The notes under the pieces were generated by a model. That model was not told where the DNA came from. It was given only the letters and a program-made list of their open reading frames with translations, and did no database searches. The position numbers were made by a program, and so were the translations under genes. From contig BSBM01000361.1 in the NCBI GenBank assembly GCA_027924585.1, positions 64,881,501 to 64,945,500 on the forward strand: DNA of 64,000 nucleotides, read 5' to 3'. Position 1 is the stretch's first letter, and the number at the start of each line of letters is the position of its first letter. Origin of the DNA: Larix kaempferi (taxonomy: Eukaryota > Streptophyta > Pinopsida > Pinales > Pinaceae). Shown here in pieces: positions 39,530-51,200 of this stretch.

Positions 39530-39560
39530 AACGTCTGAATCAATATTTAAATACGACTGA
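39530..39560 (-). promoter_or_regulatory. Candidate TATA-like element upstream of the aminotransferase gene
   Basis: The minus strand reads GTATTTAAATATTG around 39541-39553, about 100 bp above the candidate 5' donor. It is a plausible TATA element, but AT-rich DNA makes chance matches common. Confidence 0.25.
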
Positions 39561-40135
39561 ACATGACATTAAATGATGATGCATGAAAAATTCAACATGC
39601 AACTTGTTATTCATGGACAGAATCAAAGTTACGTAAGCTCAGCTTTCTTTACATAAGCTCAACTTTCCGAAGAGTAAAGCTTCTGGCCCAAATACCACAT
39701 ACAGGACTATCTATTATATTAAGATAGATGCTAATGAGAAAGGCAACACAACTGTATATTATGCTTTAAATGATGAAGGTATGTTACGCACCTCTTAGCT
39801 GGGGGAATTCATGTCCATTGGGCTGTGGTTTACCGCCCAGTTAGTGGCCCAGGTTTAAACTGTGGCAAGCATGGAGCCGATAGAGGTTTCATGTCCGTGA
39901 GATTGGTGTCATCTTAATTACTCAGGCTTAATCCTGCCTCGAAGCGTAGAGACAATCCATTCATCCATCTCTTACCACATGCAATTGCCTAACCCTTTTA
40001 GGTTCGGAGCTTCACTTATGTTCGACCTCTGGTTCCATCAAATTGTGGGGTGTGCAAAAATGCTTACCTCCAGAATCTTTTATTTCAAAATTTTGTAAGT
40101 CGTGATTGTTGTAAGATTCCCATAATATGCTCCAT

Positions 40136-40255
40136 TCCCCTTCAATGTGGGAATCATGGGAGCGTTACAGGGAATTCTTGAAAGACCATTTATTTTATTC
40201 CCCTTCCACATTGGAATCATGAGAGCTTTGCAGAGAATTCTTGAAAGATCATTTG
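40136..40255. repeat. 62-bp imperfect tandem duplication
   Basis: Two units, each with TTCCCCTTC, GGAATCATG, GAATTCTTGAAAGA and CATTT in the same order. Confidence 0.8.
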
Positions 40256-40414
40256 ATATTTCTTGATTCGTTCATAGACGTCTAGTATTTGAATTTGGAT
40301 GTAAGGTGTTGCCTCCATACAATGCCGTGTGAGCCATGAATTCAAAATGGCATTTCCTCGTATGATTGAATGAATGAATGAAAGATTTTAATAACGTCCA
40401 CGAGGCTGAGCAGC

Positions 40415-42268
40415 CTAAGGGACCAAAAGACCACAGCTGTAAATCCTCTCCATATTCTTTTCCATGTCGGATCTTTTGTTGTAAATCTTGACTAGAAGAC
40501 TTGCAATCTGGTTGGTCTTATCTTCTTCAAAAAGATGGTGCATGTTGTCGGCCTTTAAGCTGTTTTCATATTGAATGCGGATATCGTCGTAGGCTGCACA
40601 TTCCATAACAAAGTGCCACTCTGTCTCCACCACACCCTTATTGCAAAATATGCAAGTTCTCTCTTCCCACACTTCCTTAGGTACCGCCCACCTACCCGTC
40701 TCACATCTAAGGTGATGTGAACCCATCCTCAGCTAAGCAACTAACAGCTTTGCTTTTCCTTTGATAGCTGCCCCTAAATATGGTTTCTCACCATGATCTC
40801 AATTTGGGTTAAACTCTTTGATGTAGTAGTCTTTTTTACACCTATTGTGATTGGTCCACATGGCAATCCTGAATTTTTCAATCACGAAATTTTTTATTTC
40901 TTTCTTGGTGTTAGGACATTCATGAAGTTTGATATTCCACTTACTTAGCCAATTTTTGTTTTGCTTCATCCAGGTTTTCTTTCTACGGCCTAACTCCTCC
41001 TCCACAGTTACCTTGGGCCAGCGTTGATTATCCATGTTTTCAACCCTCTTTACATAGCTTATTAGCTTGGTTATCGTCGTTGCCTCCAGTGGAAAAGCAC
41101 CTGCTTCAGCGAAAAGAATTTCGTACGGTACAGTGGCTTTAACTTTGAGATTGCTAGTAATTAGTTGCTTCTAAATTCTTTCTAGTTGTCTACATCTGCA
41201 AGTTGACATGCTGCTTCCCTAGACTTCACAGCCATAAAGAACAACCGGTGTGACCAGCAAACCAAAGAGGGTCTTTTTGGTTTTCCAATCCCAAAGTTCT
41301 GCTTTTCTACACCTGTTTTGAAGTGAGAATGCGGCCTTCCATCCTCCTTGCACCCTTTTCGCCCTACAAGTCTCCCAACTGAGCTTATAGTGGAAGTCAA
41401 TCCCAAGATATTTGTATTCCTTCACTATCTCCAATGGACTGCCTTCAAAGAGGAAGGTGGTTGGTTTGTCTTTTCTACTTAAGGAGAAGATCATGATTTT
41501 GGTCTTGGAAATGTTCACTTGCATCCTGACCTCCTGACAAAAGTGTTCTAAGGCCCTTAAGTGATCTCTTAAACCATGTGTTGTTTGCAAAATTAGAATA
41601 AGGTCATCTGCATACAAAAGTAGCTTCACTACATAGCCTGCTAGGTGGACCCCCTTTCCATCTGTTTTGCTCAACCAAGCTTCTAACTTATCAATATATA
41701 AACCAAACAGCGTGGGGGATAAAGGACAACCCTGCTTAACCCCAATATCACTGCCGAAACATTCGGACATTCCCTTTCTTGTTCTGATTTTAGCTCAAAC
41801 CTTTTCATACAGCCTGTGGACTGCCGCTCTATAGCCATCTGGGATACCCAACTCTTCCATTATGTTCCAAAGTTTGTCTCTAGGCATTGTATCGAAGGCT
41901 TTCTTAAAGTCCACAAAACAACAATATGTTGTTCCACCTTGTTTGTCCCATATTTTGTCTATCAAATGTCTAAGGGTGATACATTGGTTAATAGTAGAGT
42001 GCTTAGGCCTAAAACCCGCTTGCCCTTTTGCTCTTTTTCCCTCATCTTCTGCCCATCTGTTGATTCTCCTCTCTATCATGCTCCCAAAAAGCTTGCCCAT
42101 GAGGGGGTTGACCATAATAGTGCGGTAATTAGAAGAGCTATTGGTATCTCCACACTTAAAGAGAGGAATGGCCACGCTGGTGATCCATTCTTCCGGAAAG
42201 CCATCCCGGATGACCCCATTGAAGATTTCCTTTATGTGAGGGGCAAGGAGCTTTGTGTAGATGTGTAG
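40415..42268 (-). pseudogene. LINE reverse transcriptase, broken (non-L1 clade)
   Basis: Pieces in order on the minus strand: a thumb-preceding region with SNYRTIMVNPLMGKLF; GQAGFRPKHSTINQC; CCFVDFKKAFDTMPRDKL; then after a stop GVKQGCPLSPTLFGLYIDK and the catalytic LLLYADDLILI; then FSLSRKDKPTTFLFEGSPLE and KEYKYLG. A C-terminal zinc motif region follows (ERTCIFCNKGVVETEWHFV) at 40726-40415. The core catalytic motifs survive, but stops and frameshifts at about 41,780, 41,200, 41,040 and 40,790 break it. It differs clearly from the L1-type copies at 16-26 kb: no ribonuclease H follows. Confidence 0.85.
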
Positions 42269-42321
42269 CTATTAAATGTTAGGTCATCAATGGTGTACTC
42301 TTCGTAATTTTGTTTAAAGGG

Positions 42322-42640
42322 TGTTAGGAATAAAATTATGAGAGAGAAAATAAATGCAAATACAAGCAATCAACAACGGCAACACAAGATTTATCCTGGA
42401 AAACCCCATAGGAAAAACAAGCCATCAATAATAGATCTATTATTGGTCCTTGTCCAAACTAGGCCAAGGCCGCCAAGATCTTTCATGCTCATTTTGGTCC
42501 ACTACAATGGAGGAATCCAACCCTATAAATACGATTCTTCACATGCAAATACAACTAGCAAGAAACCACAGGCTACCAAAACCATGTCCCTGAAACCACT
42601 TTCTATCTTGCTCATTCCCAAGTCAAGGTTAACCCTAACA
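42322..42640 (-). repeat. Solo LTR (copia-like)
   Basis: 319 bp with perfect TG...CA inverted ends (TGTTAGG / CCCTAACA) and a 6-bp target duplication AAAGGG on both sides (42316-42321 and 42641-42646). In minus orientation it has the CCAGGATAAATCTTGTGTTG region common in plant copia LTRs. It marks a former full element lost by LTR recombination. Confidence 0.85.
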
Positions 42641-42703
42641 AAAGGGAGAATTTTTTATTGACGATGATTGGAGTAGTCTTCATAAATAAGGTCATTGAAT
42701 TTC

Positions 42704-44126
42704 AGGAATGCCTTATCCTTACATAGGTGGATTCAAGCCTCGGAGTTGGGTTTCATGGGGAAATGAGTTTATAATGGGGCTGCAAAGATGTGGCATCCTC
42801 TTAGGGGATCTTGAGGATTCTCTTGTTTGGTCTTCGGGATACTATTGTTGGCATTGTTACGGCCTAATTAGCATATAATGCTATGCTCCTCAATCAGTTT
42901 CAAGACAATATAAGGTGGTGGCATCTTTATTTATGGAAATGGCTCTGTCCTTTGAAGATAAAATTGTTCAACTAGTTGGCTTTGGAACACAAGATCCTTA
43001 CGTGCGATAACTTTATGAAAATAGAAGGAACTGGTCCAAGAGTTTGCATTCTATGCCTAAAAGGTGAGGAAACCATTGATCATCTATTTGTGCATTGTGT
43101 GTTTTCTAGATCGGTTTGGACAGAAGTAAGTCATATATTGAAAATCACAAGGAATTGGTTCTCTAAGTCCTTTATATCTAGTTTCAGCTCTTGGAGAGTT
43201 TCTATACCGATGCACAGATCTCTGCCTTGTTTCGTTTGTTGGAATATTTGGTTGATCAGGAACAAAGCACTTTTTGAGAATACTCCTCCAAGTCATTAGA
43301 AAGTTGTGCTCTCCATTGTTAGTTCTTACAAGGAGTGGGCTATCCCCCACAAACCCTCAATGCCAAGAGTGTTACAAGCTCCAGTGTTCTCGACAGATAC
43401 TCCTATCCGATATTTTGATGGGGCCTCACAAGAAAATCAAGAAAAGGGTGGAGCTGGGGTGTATCTAATAATGAAAGAATGTCACCTTTTCATAATATGG
43501 ATAGGCTATGGCCCCAATACAAACACTAGGACATAGTTAATGGCTTTGTGGACTCTTCTTTTTTTTGCACATAAAACACTAATATCTCATTTGCAGGTGG
43601 TGGGTGGCTCAAAGATCATTATTGAGTGGGAACAATATCTCTCCAAGTTGTAGGTGGCTTTATTAGACTAGTGGCAAAGCAAGATTAGAGCATTACAAGA
43701 GTATTTTGAAGAGCTTTCTTTTACATTACAAGAGTATTTTGAAGAGCTTTCTTTTACACATTTTTAGAGAACATAACAAGGAAGCTGATTTTTTTGTTGA
43801 AAAAGGCCTTATCTTATCTAGAAGGCATAATTTATTGGTAGGAAATCATACATTGCAGTGAGATGGGGATCTCATCTTTGGTGATTTTCTAAGTTGTATT
43901 TTCAATACTAAGTTTTTTTGGCTACTTGGGATGGAGATAGGACATTTTAGTATTTTTATTATGACTCACTATCTCTCTTGAGGTATTTATGTCTTCTCTA
44001 CCACAATTTTGATTAAAATTTTACAGATGTAACTGAAGTAGTATTGGTTGGAACATGTAGTTTATGTATGAATACTTTGATTCACTAGTGAATATCAAGT
44101 ATTGGTTTTTTCATGTGTGAAAAAAA
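42704..44126 (+). mobile_element. 5'-truncated L1-type LINE with target duplication
   Basis: A 1.4-kb insertion ending in a short A run (44120-44128). It is flanked by a 16-bp duplication with one mismatch: AAGGTCATTGAATTTC at 42688-42703 and AAGGTCACTGAATTTC at 44127-44142. The body holds a zf-RVT and ribonuclease H remnant on the plus strand. A 36-bp tandem duplication lies at 43691-43760. Confidence 0.88.
42976..43540 (+). pseudogene. L1 ORF2 remnant: zf-RVT and ribonuclease H start
   Basis: The first part reads VCILCLKGEETIDHLFVHC, the zinc-binding zf-RVT motif, then CWNIWLIRNKALFEN as in plant L1. In the next frame comes the first ribonuclease H motif, RYFDGASQENQEKGGAGVYL, with the glycine and lysine of the usual KGNPG changed. 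A stop follows at 43534, so the rest of ribonuclease H is lost. Inactive. Confidence 0.8.
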
Positions 44127-44419
44127 AAGGTCACTGAATTTCCAATATAATATCCACTACTTCAGTGTCTGCAACCTAAAAGTGAAACTTGTTCCTCAGG
44201 TTATCATGTGTCATATGCCATCATGTGTAATATGAAACTTTTATTTGGGTTATAATATTGTTATTAGGTTATAATATGTTGCGTGTCATGTTGGAGAAAG
44301 GTAAGTTGTGGACATAGAAAGTTCAGTAAGTTAATATTTATGTAACGTAACTTTACCAAAATAAAAACTATTTAAAAAATTCATGTCGACTTATAAAATA
44401 AAAATATTAAAATATGTAA

Positions 44420-44566
44420 AGATCCATGTTAAACTAGGATCTATCAAGCATCGAGAGAGATTCAATTTCTTAAGTTGTAAATGTTTTCTTAATGTGTAAA
44501 AATTTTACACCTTAAGAAATTGGATCCCTATGGGTATTTGATAGATGCTCGTTTAAGATGGATCTA
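44420..44566. mobile_element. Foldback MITE / hairpin
   Basis: Two arms of about 63 bp in inverted orientation: the left arm starts AGATCCATGTTAAAC and contains CAATTTCTTAAG. The right arm read backward starts AGATCCATCTTAAAC and contains CCAATTTCTTAAGG. They meet round a short loop at about 44,485-44,505. No coding capacity. Confidence 0.8.
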
Positions 44567-44594
44567 TGTATTAGAATTATATGGTTTTGATACC

Positions 44595-45274
44595 ATGTAG
44601 GAATTCTACAAGCCAGGATCTGGAAACAGAGAAGTTCTCACTAAGAAATTACTTAGAGATTAGCATAATTGAGAAGAAAAACTAAAGCAGAAACATGTGA
44701 GACTGAACACAGTTGATGTCAATTCCATAGTGATCATATTCATTAAGGAGAATACAATTAATAATACAACTCAGGAGAGAAAATCGAATACACTAAAAGC
44801 AATTCGAAAAGCTCACAAAAGGCGGGCTTACTAAAAGCAAAAAAACCCCAATAGTGGCAACATCACTTTCCAACTCAGTCAAGGACCTCACAAATTAGCT
44901 AAATCAGGTATGGCAGCTAATGAGTGATGAAAAAGTAGTAAGATGATGACTTTTGGAGAGAAAAAGATGGAGGATGTGTTGGCCAAAAAGTAGACATCTT
45001 GCCAAGTCCATAAATTTTCCTAGCTTTATCCTTATCCAATGAAAAGCAGAAAAAGTAGGACAAAAGTGTGTAAAAGTAGAAAGTGCACTCTTACCATTCT
45101 GGACAGTCATAAAAGCAACAAAATCTATCTGAGGGCGCTCATGTGGATAATTATGACAAGTTGTGAGACTAAAAAGCAAGATGGGCCAACAACTTAGTCA
45201 AACACCTAGGAAAGTATCAGAAGTGGAATAATAACGTATATCCTAAGTCTAGATGGGTTTTTAATATTCTAACA
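44595..45274 (-). repeat. LTR bordered by a primer site and a polypurine tract
   Basis: A 680-bp block with minus-strand start TGTTAGAATATT and end GAATTCCTACA. On its 3' side is TGGTATCAAAAC (44583-44594), an initiator-Met-type primer site. On its 5' side is a G-rich tract (TTTAAGGGGGGG, 45275-45286). A normal LTR has only one of the two. Confidence 0.75.
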
Positions 45275-45412
45275 CCCCCCCTTAAACCTGACTTAGAGTG
45301 AGTAAAGTATGTGTAGAGCCTAAGCAACATAGGCTTATGGTCACCCCATTACATTTATTATGCCCATGTAAACTGAAGAAACAAAGAAAACCTCATGGGA
45401 ACAAAACCCTCC

Positions 45413-47646
45413 CTAAAAAATGGACATGTGCACACCAAAACTTAATGCTGCTCCAAACTCAAGTAGGTGTGAACTTGACAAGATGTTTGGAGGTATCTTT
45501 TTCTTGGCAAGAAGTGGATCATGCTCCAAAAACATGTGCTTGAATTCTCTACCAGTGGATGTAAGTGAATCTGGAAGCTCTTTGAGCTTACTCTTTGAAC
45601 CAAACTTGATCAGAACAGATCCATGAATATGCAAACCATTCTGGAACTTGATTTTCAAACCATATGAGGCAGGATTAGCTCCAACCAGATCTAATTGCTC
45701 TCGAAACTTGAACTTTTGTTCAATGGAAGTTAAATCAGCTCCAAGAATTGATAGATGGTCCCTTGACTTCATGATCAGATCAGGACCAAATGTAGAGACT
45801 TGAAACATCAACTCCAAATCAGTAGAGTTGTAATCAGCTCCAAGATTAAGTAGATGGTTCCTTGAGATCTCCTTTGAACTAGCAGGGGTGAGATCAGAAC
45901 CAAAATCACCAAAATATGCATGAGACTTGAACCCAAGCGAATGGTAGTGTCCTCCATATTCAGTGCAACTGTAATTCCCACAATTTTGACTTTGAATGTA
46001 TTTAATCAAAATGATGTAAATGATGTAAATATGCTAGTATGGATTCCTAGTGTGAAGCTCAAGGCTAAGGCCCAAATAGTGAATGGCTAGGCATGTATAA
46101 TGTATATATTTTTATTTGGACCATATGATTGGCTTATCATGCCAATTCGAAATGTTTGTAAATATTATGTTGAAGATTAATAAAAATGGTCCAAGATGGT
46201 TGTGTAAAGAGCACTACAAGGGCTATTATTCCACCAGAGGGGAAGAGGAAGGGGGCCTATGGGAAACCAAATCCTATGTTGCCATGTGTCAACCTTAGAA
46301 CTCATCCAAAATCTGCCATGTGCCTTGAATAATCCAATTACCTTCTCTTGACTATTAAATCCAATCATTGAATGCATACGCGAGGTTGGTGGGAAAAGTC
46401 ACTTCATGTAGTTATTGAAGCATGGGGGTTGTGACAATTATGTTAGCTATATCAGTTGCATTTTCTTCTATGGTCGGAAGTTATGTCAGTTGTATTTTCA
46501 CCCTTACCTCATATCCTTGGAGACAACACTCTTTTGATCATTCTCTCATGCATGTTTTCTACACTACATAGAGTTTTCCATTGTTGTTCATGACCATTAC
46601 CAGACTGTTTTTAACCCCAAAAATTTGAATTTGAAGACAGAGCTCTACTACTTTTGGATGCTTGACAAGCCATGGATTAATGTTGCAGGAGGTTATCCAT
46701 TAGCATACAACAGGTTGGACTCTTACTGCACAAACTGGTAAGCACTGTAAGGGTTGGATTTCCTAAGTGAACTGTGGATCAATGAAGGGAAATGCCTTCC
46801 TTGTGTTGTGTGGGGCAGTTGGAAGGAGTGCCATGGTTGTGATGGCTTAGAAATGAGACCCTTGTAGAGCTCTGGTTGAGCTTTTGGCTAAGCATAGTGA
46901 GCAGAATGGGTTGTGGGCTGAGAGATAGAATCATGTAGGTGTTACCTTCGCTCTCGTGGCCTCATATCCCAGCTTGAGGGAGGCTTCTCAACAGAAAGAG
47001 TATATGTTGGGCAAAGTGCCTATGGATGGGGTGGAAAATCGCTCTTACATAGTCAGTTGCTTGGATCTTCTTTGTTTAAAAAATAAGTATTCTTATGTAT
47101 TTGATGTGCCGTGATTTTATTTGTATTCATGTGATAATTATGCCTATAAATTGCATGTTGTATGTGTGGATTGAGTTTATTCCGATGTGTGTTTTATTTA
47201 CATGTCTGTACATGCATTTTAGTTGTGTAAATTCATAATTGTGGCTATGGGGCAGAATTTAGAGGCCCCAATTTAGTTAATGTCCCCTCCTGCTGGCTGG
47301 ATTGAGGAAAGGGGATGTTACAACAACTCTGAGAACATGTGCCAATGATCAAATAGGAAATCATAGAAAGCATGTGACCAAGGAGTGCAAATGGAGCAGC
47401 TCCAAAATATGATTTGACCTCCAAAATATCCAGTAGATCATCATTCTGCACACCAACAAACTCATGTGAAAGAGAGGATTCAAAAACCTCTTTAGATTCT
47501 AGAGCATAAACTGAATTATCTTGCTTAGAATTCAGAATAGAAGACTTATGAGAGAACACGTGAGAATGGATGGACATCTCTTCATGAAATGAAAGTTTTG
47601 TTTCCAAATTTGTGAGGAAGTAGTCTGCCATATCTCGTTTCTTCAA
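45413..47646 (-). pseudogene. Repeat-rich ORF upstream of a polypurine tract, split by an insertion
   Basis: Two minus-strand frames, 47646-47323 and 45969-45413, become one continuous frame of about 290 codons if the insert 45970-47322 and one 5-base target copy are taken out. The second part is made of about seven degenerate units of 19-20 residues built round LGADL/FGPDL, a charged middle and a hydrophobic end (for example LGADLTSIEQKFKFREQLDL). DNA repeats of 57-60 bp are visible (ATCAGCTCCAAGA... at 45734 and 45834). It ends about 140 bp before a polypurine tract and LTR, the place where extra 3' ORFs sit in some LTR elements. No membrane segment or known domain is recognised. The start codon at 47646 is a guess. 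Confidence 0.6.
45970..47322. mobile_element. Solo-LTR-like insertion (1.35 kb)
   Basis: Begins TGTAATTCCC and ends GGGGATGTTACA (imperfect terminal inverted repeats: TGTAA against TGTAACATCCCC read inward). It is flanked by GCAAC (45965-45969) and ACAAC (47323-47327), a 5-bp duplication with one mismatch. It has no coding capacity. It interrupts the repeat-rich ORF and leaves it in frame when removed, which confirms that it is a later insertion. The type (gypsy solo LTR) is inferred from the ends and length. Confidence 0.7.
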
Positions 47647-47795
47647 ATAAACGCTTGGGTTATGAATTTTTTTATCACGCAGATTTTGATTATAAATTAA
47701 TAATTACAGCAAACATCCATACCTTATTTCAAACACTTCTCAATTGGTTACTGATATTATAAGCATATTGAAACTAGGATTATTAGTATCGGGTA

Positions 47796-47990
47796 TATCA
47801 TGATTATACAAGCCATAAACAAAATGGAAAAATGGGTTCTAGATTCTAATCTAGAAGCGGGTTCTAGATAAGCATACCTATTACTATATCATGATTATGC
47901 GAGCGAGAAACAAAATGGGTTTCAGATTCTAACCTAGAAGTAGGTTCTATATTTGCATACTCATTATTACTAGTATATGATGGTAAAGTC
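47796..47990. repeat. Imperfect tandem duplication of about 95-100 bp
   Basis: Two copies with TATCATGATTAT, AACAAAATGG, CAGATTCTAA/TAGATTCTAA, CTAGAAG and GGTTCTA in the same order. Confidence 0.7.
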
Positions 47991-48164
47991 CCTCATCATA
48001 GTTGTTGCATAATTAGCAATATAAAATATTATAACTGATTGGCCATGGTCCATGACCAGGTTATGTAAAATTGGTCCCATGAAAAACTAATCCCTATTTT
48101 CTATTTCTGTCAATAAATATTAAATTTCAAGCATTAAACATCAATTTTTTTGTTTTCTGCACAG

Positions 48165-48248
48165 GATGGATTCATTTGGATGAGGCACAGTATGATCATA
48201 TATCACTATTAGTAGGCCGCTTTAAATCCAAAACTGAGAATGGTGCAG
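48165..48248 (+). CDS. Putative 84-bp exon of an unidentified gene
   Basis: A good acceptor (TTTTCTGCACAG) and a good donor (GTAAGA) bound an open phase-1 exon of 27 full codons reading WIHLDEAQYDHISLLVGRF then KSKTENGA. I do not recognise the family and find no partner exon. It could belong to a gene broken up by the surrounding insertions, or be a chance match. Confidence 0.3.
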
Positions 48249-48299
48249 GTAAGAAAATTCTTAGCAGGTCGACCTTATCCCTAAAAGATCAGATCACCA

Positions 48300-51200
48300 T
48301 AGATGAATAGACTGCCATTCTTCAGTAAAAAATTAGTTAAATTAAGAAAATATTTCCAGATTATGGTGACAGATTTTTATCTTCTGGTTTGGATGTTTAT
48401 AATGACAATCCCGAGGAAGTAATTCAGCTGATCTTAGAGGGGACACTTCATCATGACTTATTACATTTGAACACATCTCTTCAGTCGAAACCCAACGAAA
48501 CCCAATAACAAGCAACCTGTAAGCAAAAATGACAAAGGAAAGCAACCTCCTCCATAAATGGTTATCATTGACCCATACTAGCATAAATGGTAAGATAGAT
48601 AAATTCTTATCCAAGGCAAAGGTTAACACCGACCTGTCCTAGTTTTAATGGTAAGATAGATAAATTCATTTTCTTACTTGCCATGGATGTTCACATAATC
48701 TTTTTAGGGCCGGCAATGCAATATGCAGTATGCTCGTTTACCTTCTTATTTGATTGTATGTTGTCATGAAGGATTTTGTTTATTGATTTTCATGTGGAGA
48801 CGAAGAATGTTTACCTGAGTTGTTACTTGGAGGTTTAGGGTTTAGTGGAGCATCTTCCTGGCTCTTGATAGGTCTGACACTGGTTTATTGTTTATTGCAG
48901 GATTTGTCGATGCTTTGTGTGTGCAGTGGCGTATCATAATGTGTATCGGTAGAAATAATTATGTTCCGAAACTTGATATAATTTAATTTCTTTAGTATAG
49001 CAAGAGTCATCGTTCATTCGAATCGCACTAGTCTTGCATCCTGTTCATATATTTTGGCTTGTATGGAGCATTTGGCTAAGCTAACAAACCAAAGAACGGT
49101 AAACTTGTATGTTGTATTTCAGATATTGATTAGACAATGAAAGAAAACTAAAGATTCAATGTCCATTCAGAGCACCCGAGGCACATGGGGACGCTACCGG
49201 TACATACAGGGCCGGAGATTCTTCCAATTTAATGGCTGGACAATATGAAAAAGACTTTGCTCTGCTTTGGTAGAGTACCAATGACTTCATAAAATTCGCA
49301 ATTTATATTTGCAACTCACATGTATGGTGAATGTTGACTGAGAGATATATGTCTCTTGTATTACTCAAAATAGAAGAAATGTTCATTTAAGATATTTTAT
49401 TTCCTTTCTTAAACATATGATTGCTCATTAATAATCATATTTTTTTTCTGCAGAAAACATCATAATTTATAATCGTAACAAGTCTATGAGAATGTAAAGT
49501 AATGATATGTTTTCTTTAAACACTTTTAATTTTCTAATCAATCATGACAAATAGAGTGAGAATCTTGACAAAGGAAAGCAAAAATGACAAAGGAAAAGGG
49601 AGGTTGGATGAATCTGCATATTTGACTCAAGATAAATACAAGCTTAACGGTTTACTTTTCACATGCAGAACATGACTGCTTATTGCTCATCTTCTGCAAG
49701 TGAGTTACAGAAGCCCTCACTGCTACCTAACATGAAGTCAAATGCATATGGGCGGTATGTATGATTTGAGAGAAAACCCAGTTATCTGAGATATGAATTT
49801 GACACCTGCTAATATCTCCAGTTACCTCCATGAACCTGAGACACATGCGAACTGATCCAGGGGAGTCCATGAAGACAGTGGAGTCCATTAAACTGAGACA
49901 CCTGCCAACATCTCCAGTTACAGGCATTAAGACGGTGGAGTGCATTAATCTGATCTACCTGCGAACTTAGACAATTGAGTGCCTTAAAAGGGAGTGCATT
50001 AATCTCGACTGCATGAAGTGCATTAATCTCGAGTGCATGAATCTGATGACACCAATTAAGATGATATGAAATACACGTTACACAAACACGAATTTATATT
50101 ATTTTAGCCAGATAAATGTTTGGGCATGTATTCCTTGCTACTGCGGATATTTAAGGTGTGATCTATTCCTTCCTGCCATAACTAAGAAGCTGTCGAAGCA
50201 AGGTATCTATGTATGAGGGCTTCCAAATACTATAAAAAGGTAGGTCCCAGCGTCTTAACTAATTATTTATTATATGATACAGATAGTCTACTCATAGCAA
50301 GGAGGAGGTCCTTGATTCTATTAGGGCATGGTTGCAAGTAGTTTGTAATGATTCCACTAAGATTTAATAATATAAAGTGGGTATGTAAGAGGATTTTAAT
50401 CTACCATACGTGGTCTGTTCAACGACTGTTATCATCACTGTCACTAAAATTGCAGAATACTCCCGTGGGAAAACAACCATATATTCCGTTATGGTTTAGG
50501 GCCGAGCACATGACTCTTTGAAGAATGACAAAAGCAACATGCCCTTGGCTACTCTCATTACTAATGTACATACCATTTCCTTAGATCGCCTCATCTTTGC
50601 ATTCATCCTTTGAAACCAGTTTCAGTTTTATCTTGTCGTTCAATTCTTGACTCACTTCATACTGTTACTTTTGGTCTTTGAAACAATGCTCAGTGAATAT
50701 ACTCCACAACCCATACGATGCCAACTTCTGTTGAATATGACCAAATGTTTGGGCATGTATTCTGTTGAACGTGTATTCGTATTCGTGTTTTTTGTAAGTG
50801 TAGAGGTCATGCATCGGTGGTAGTACTTTTGTCTCTTATTGACATTTTTGTTCATATTTGTACTTTATATTGATAGTTAATCTTTGCAAAGGTCTGTTAT
50901 CGAGAGGTAAGCTAGTGGAATAATATTTACATTGCCCCTTAAAAATACAACTAAATTCAAAACATAAGGCAGTGCTGCGAAATACTAGCTAAGATGAAAT
51001 TAACATGCAGAACTATCATTTGATTTCTAGCAGATATTGGATTATAAAGCTTACTATTAGAAACCACATTAACTTATGTATCATGGTGGAAAAAAAGTGT
51101 TATAAAAAAGTATTTCCCAGGTTCATAGTACAGAGATTTGAAATTTAATTTAGTGATATTGTTGCCTGCAAATTGTGACTATTCTGAGAATTAAGTTGAC

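Larger units (their letters stand above)
40378..44200 (-). mobile_element. Decayed LINE with (ATTC)n tail, nested with two later insertions
   Basis: Minus-strand reverse-transcriptase fragments run from about 42,270 to 40,415 and end at a simple-repeat tail (CATTCATTCATTC on the minus strand, 40367-40385), not poly(A). Simple-repeat tails are usual in RTE-type and some other LINE clades. The 5' part is interrupted at 42,322 by a solo LTR and at 42,704 by an L1 fragment. Sequence beyond the L1 target site still reads like the same strand's coding DNA for a short way. The 5' limit is uncertain. Confidence 0.75.

Noticed and set aside
48780-48900. Plus-strand codons resembling a copia RT start (DFHVETKNVYL)
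   Set aside because: Too short and followed by a stop; no neighbouring RT motif. Mentioned only as a weak remnant within the intergenic entry.
49780-50060. Cluster of short direct repeats that looked like a CRISPR-like array
   Set aside because: Units are irregular in length and spacing, diverged, and the context is a plant nuclear genome.
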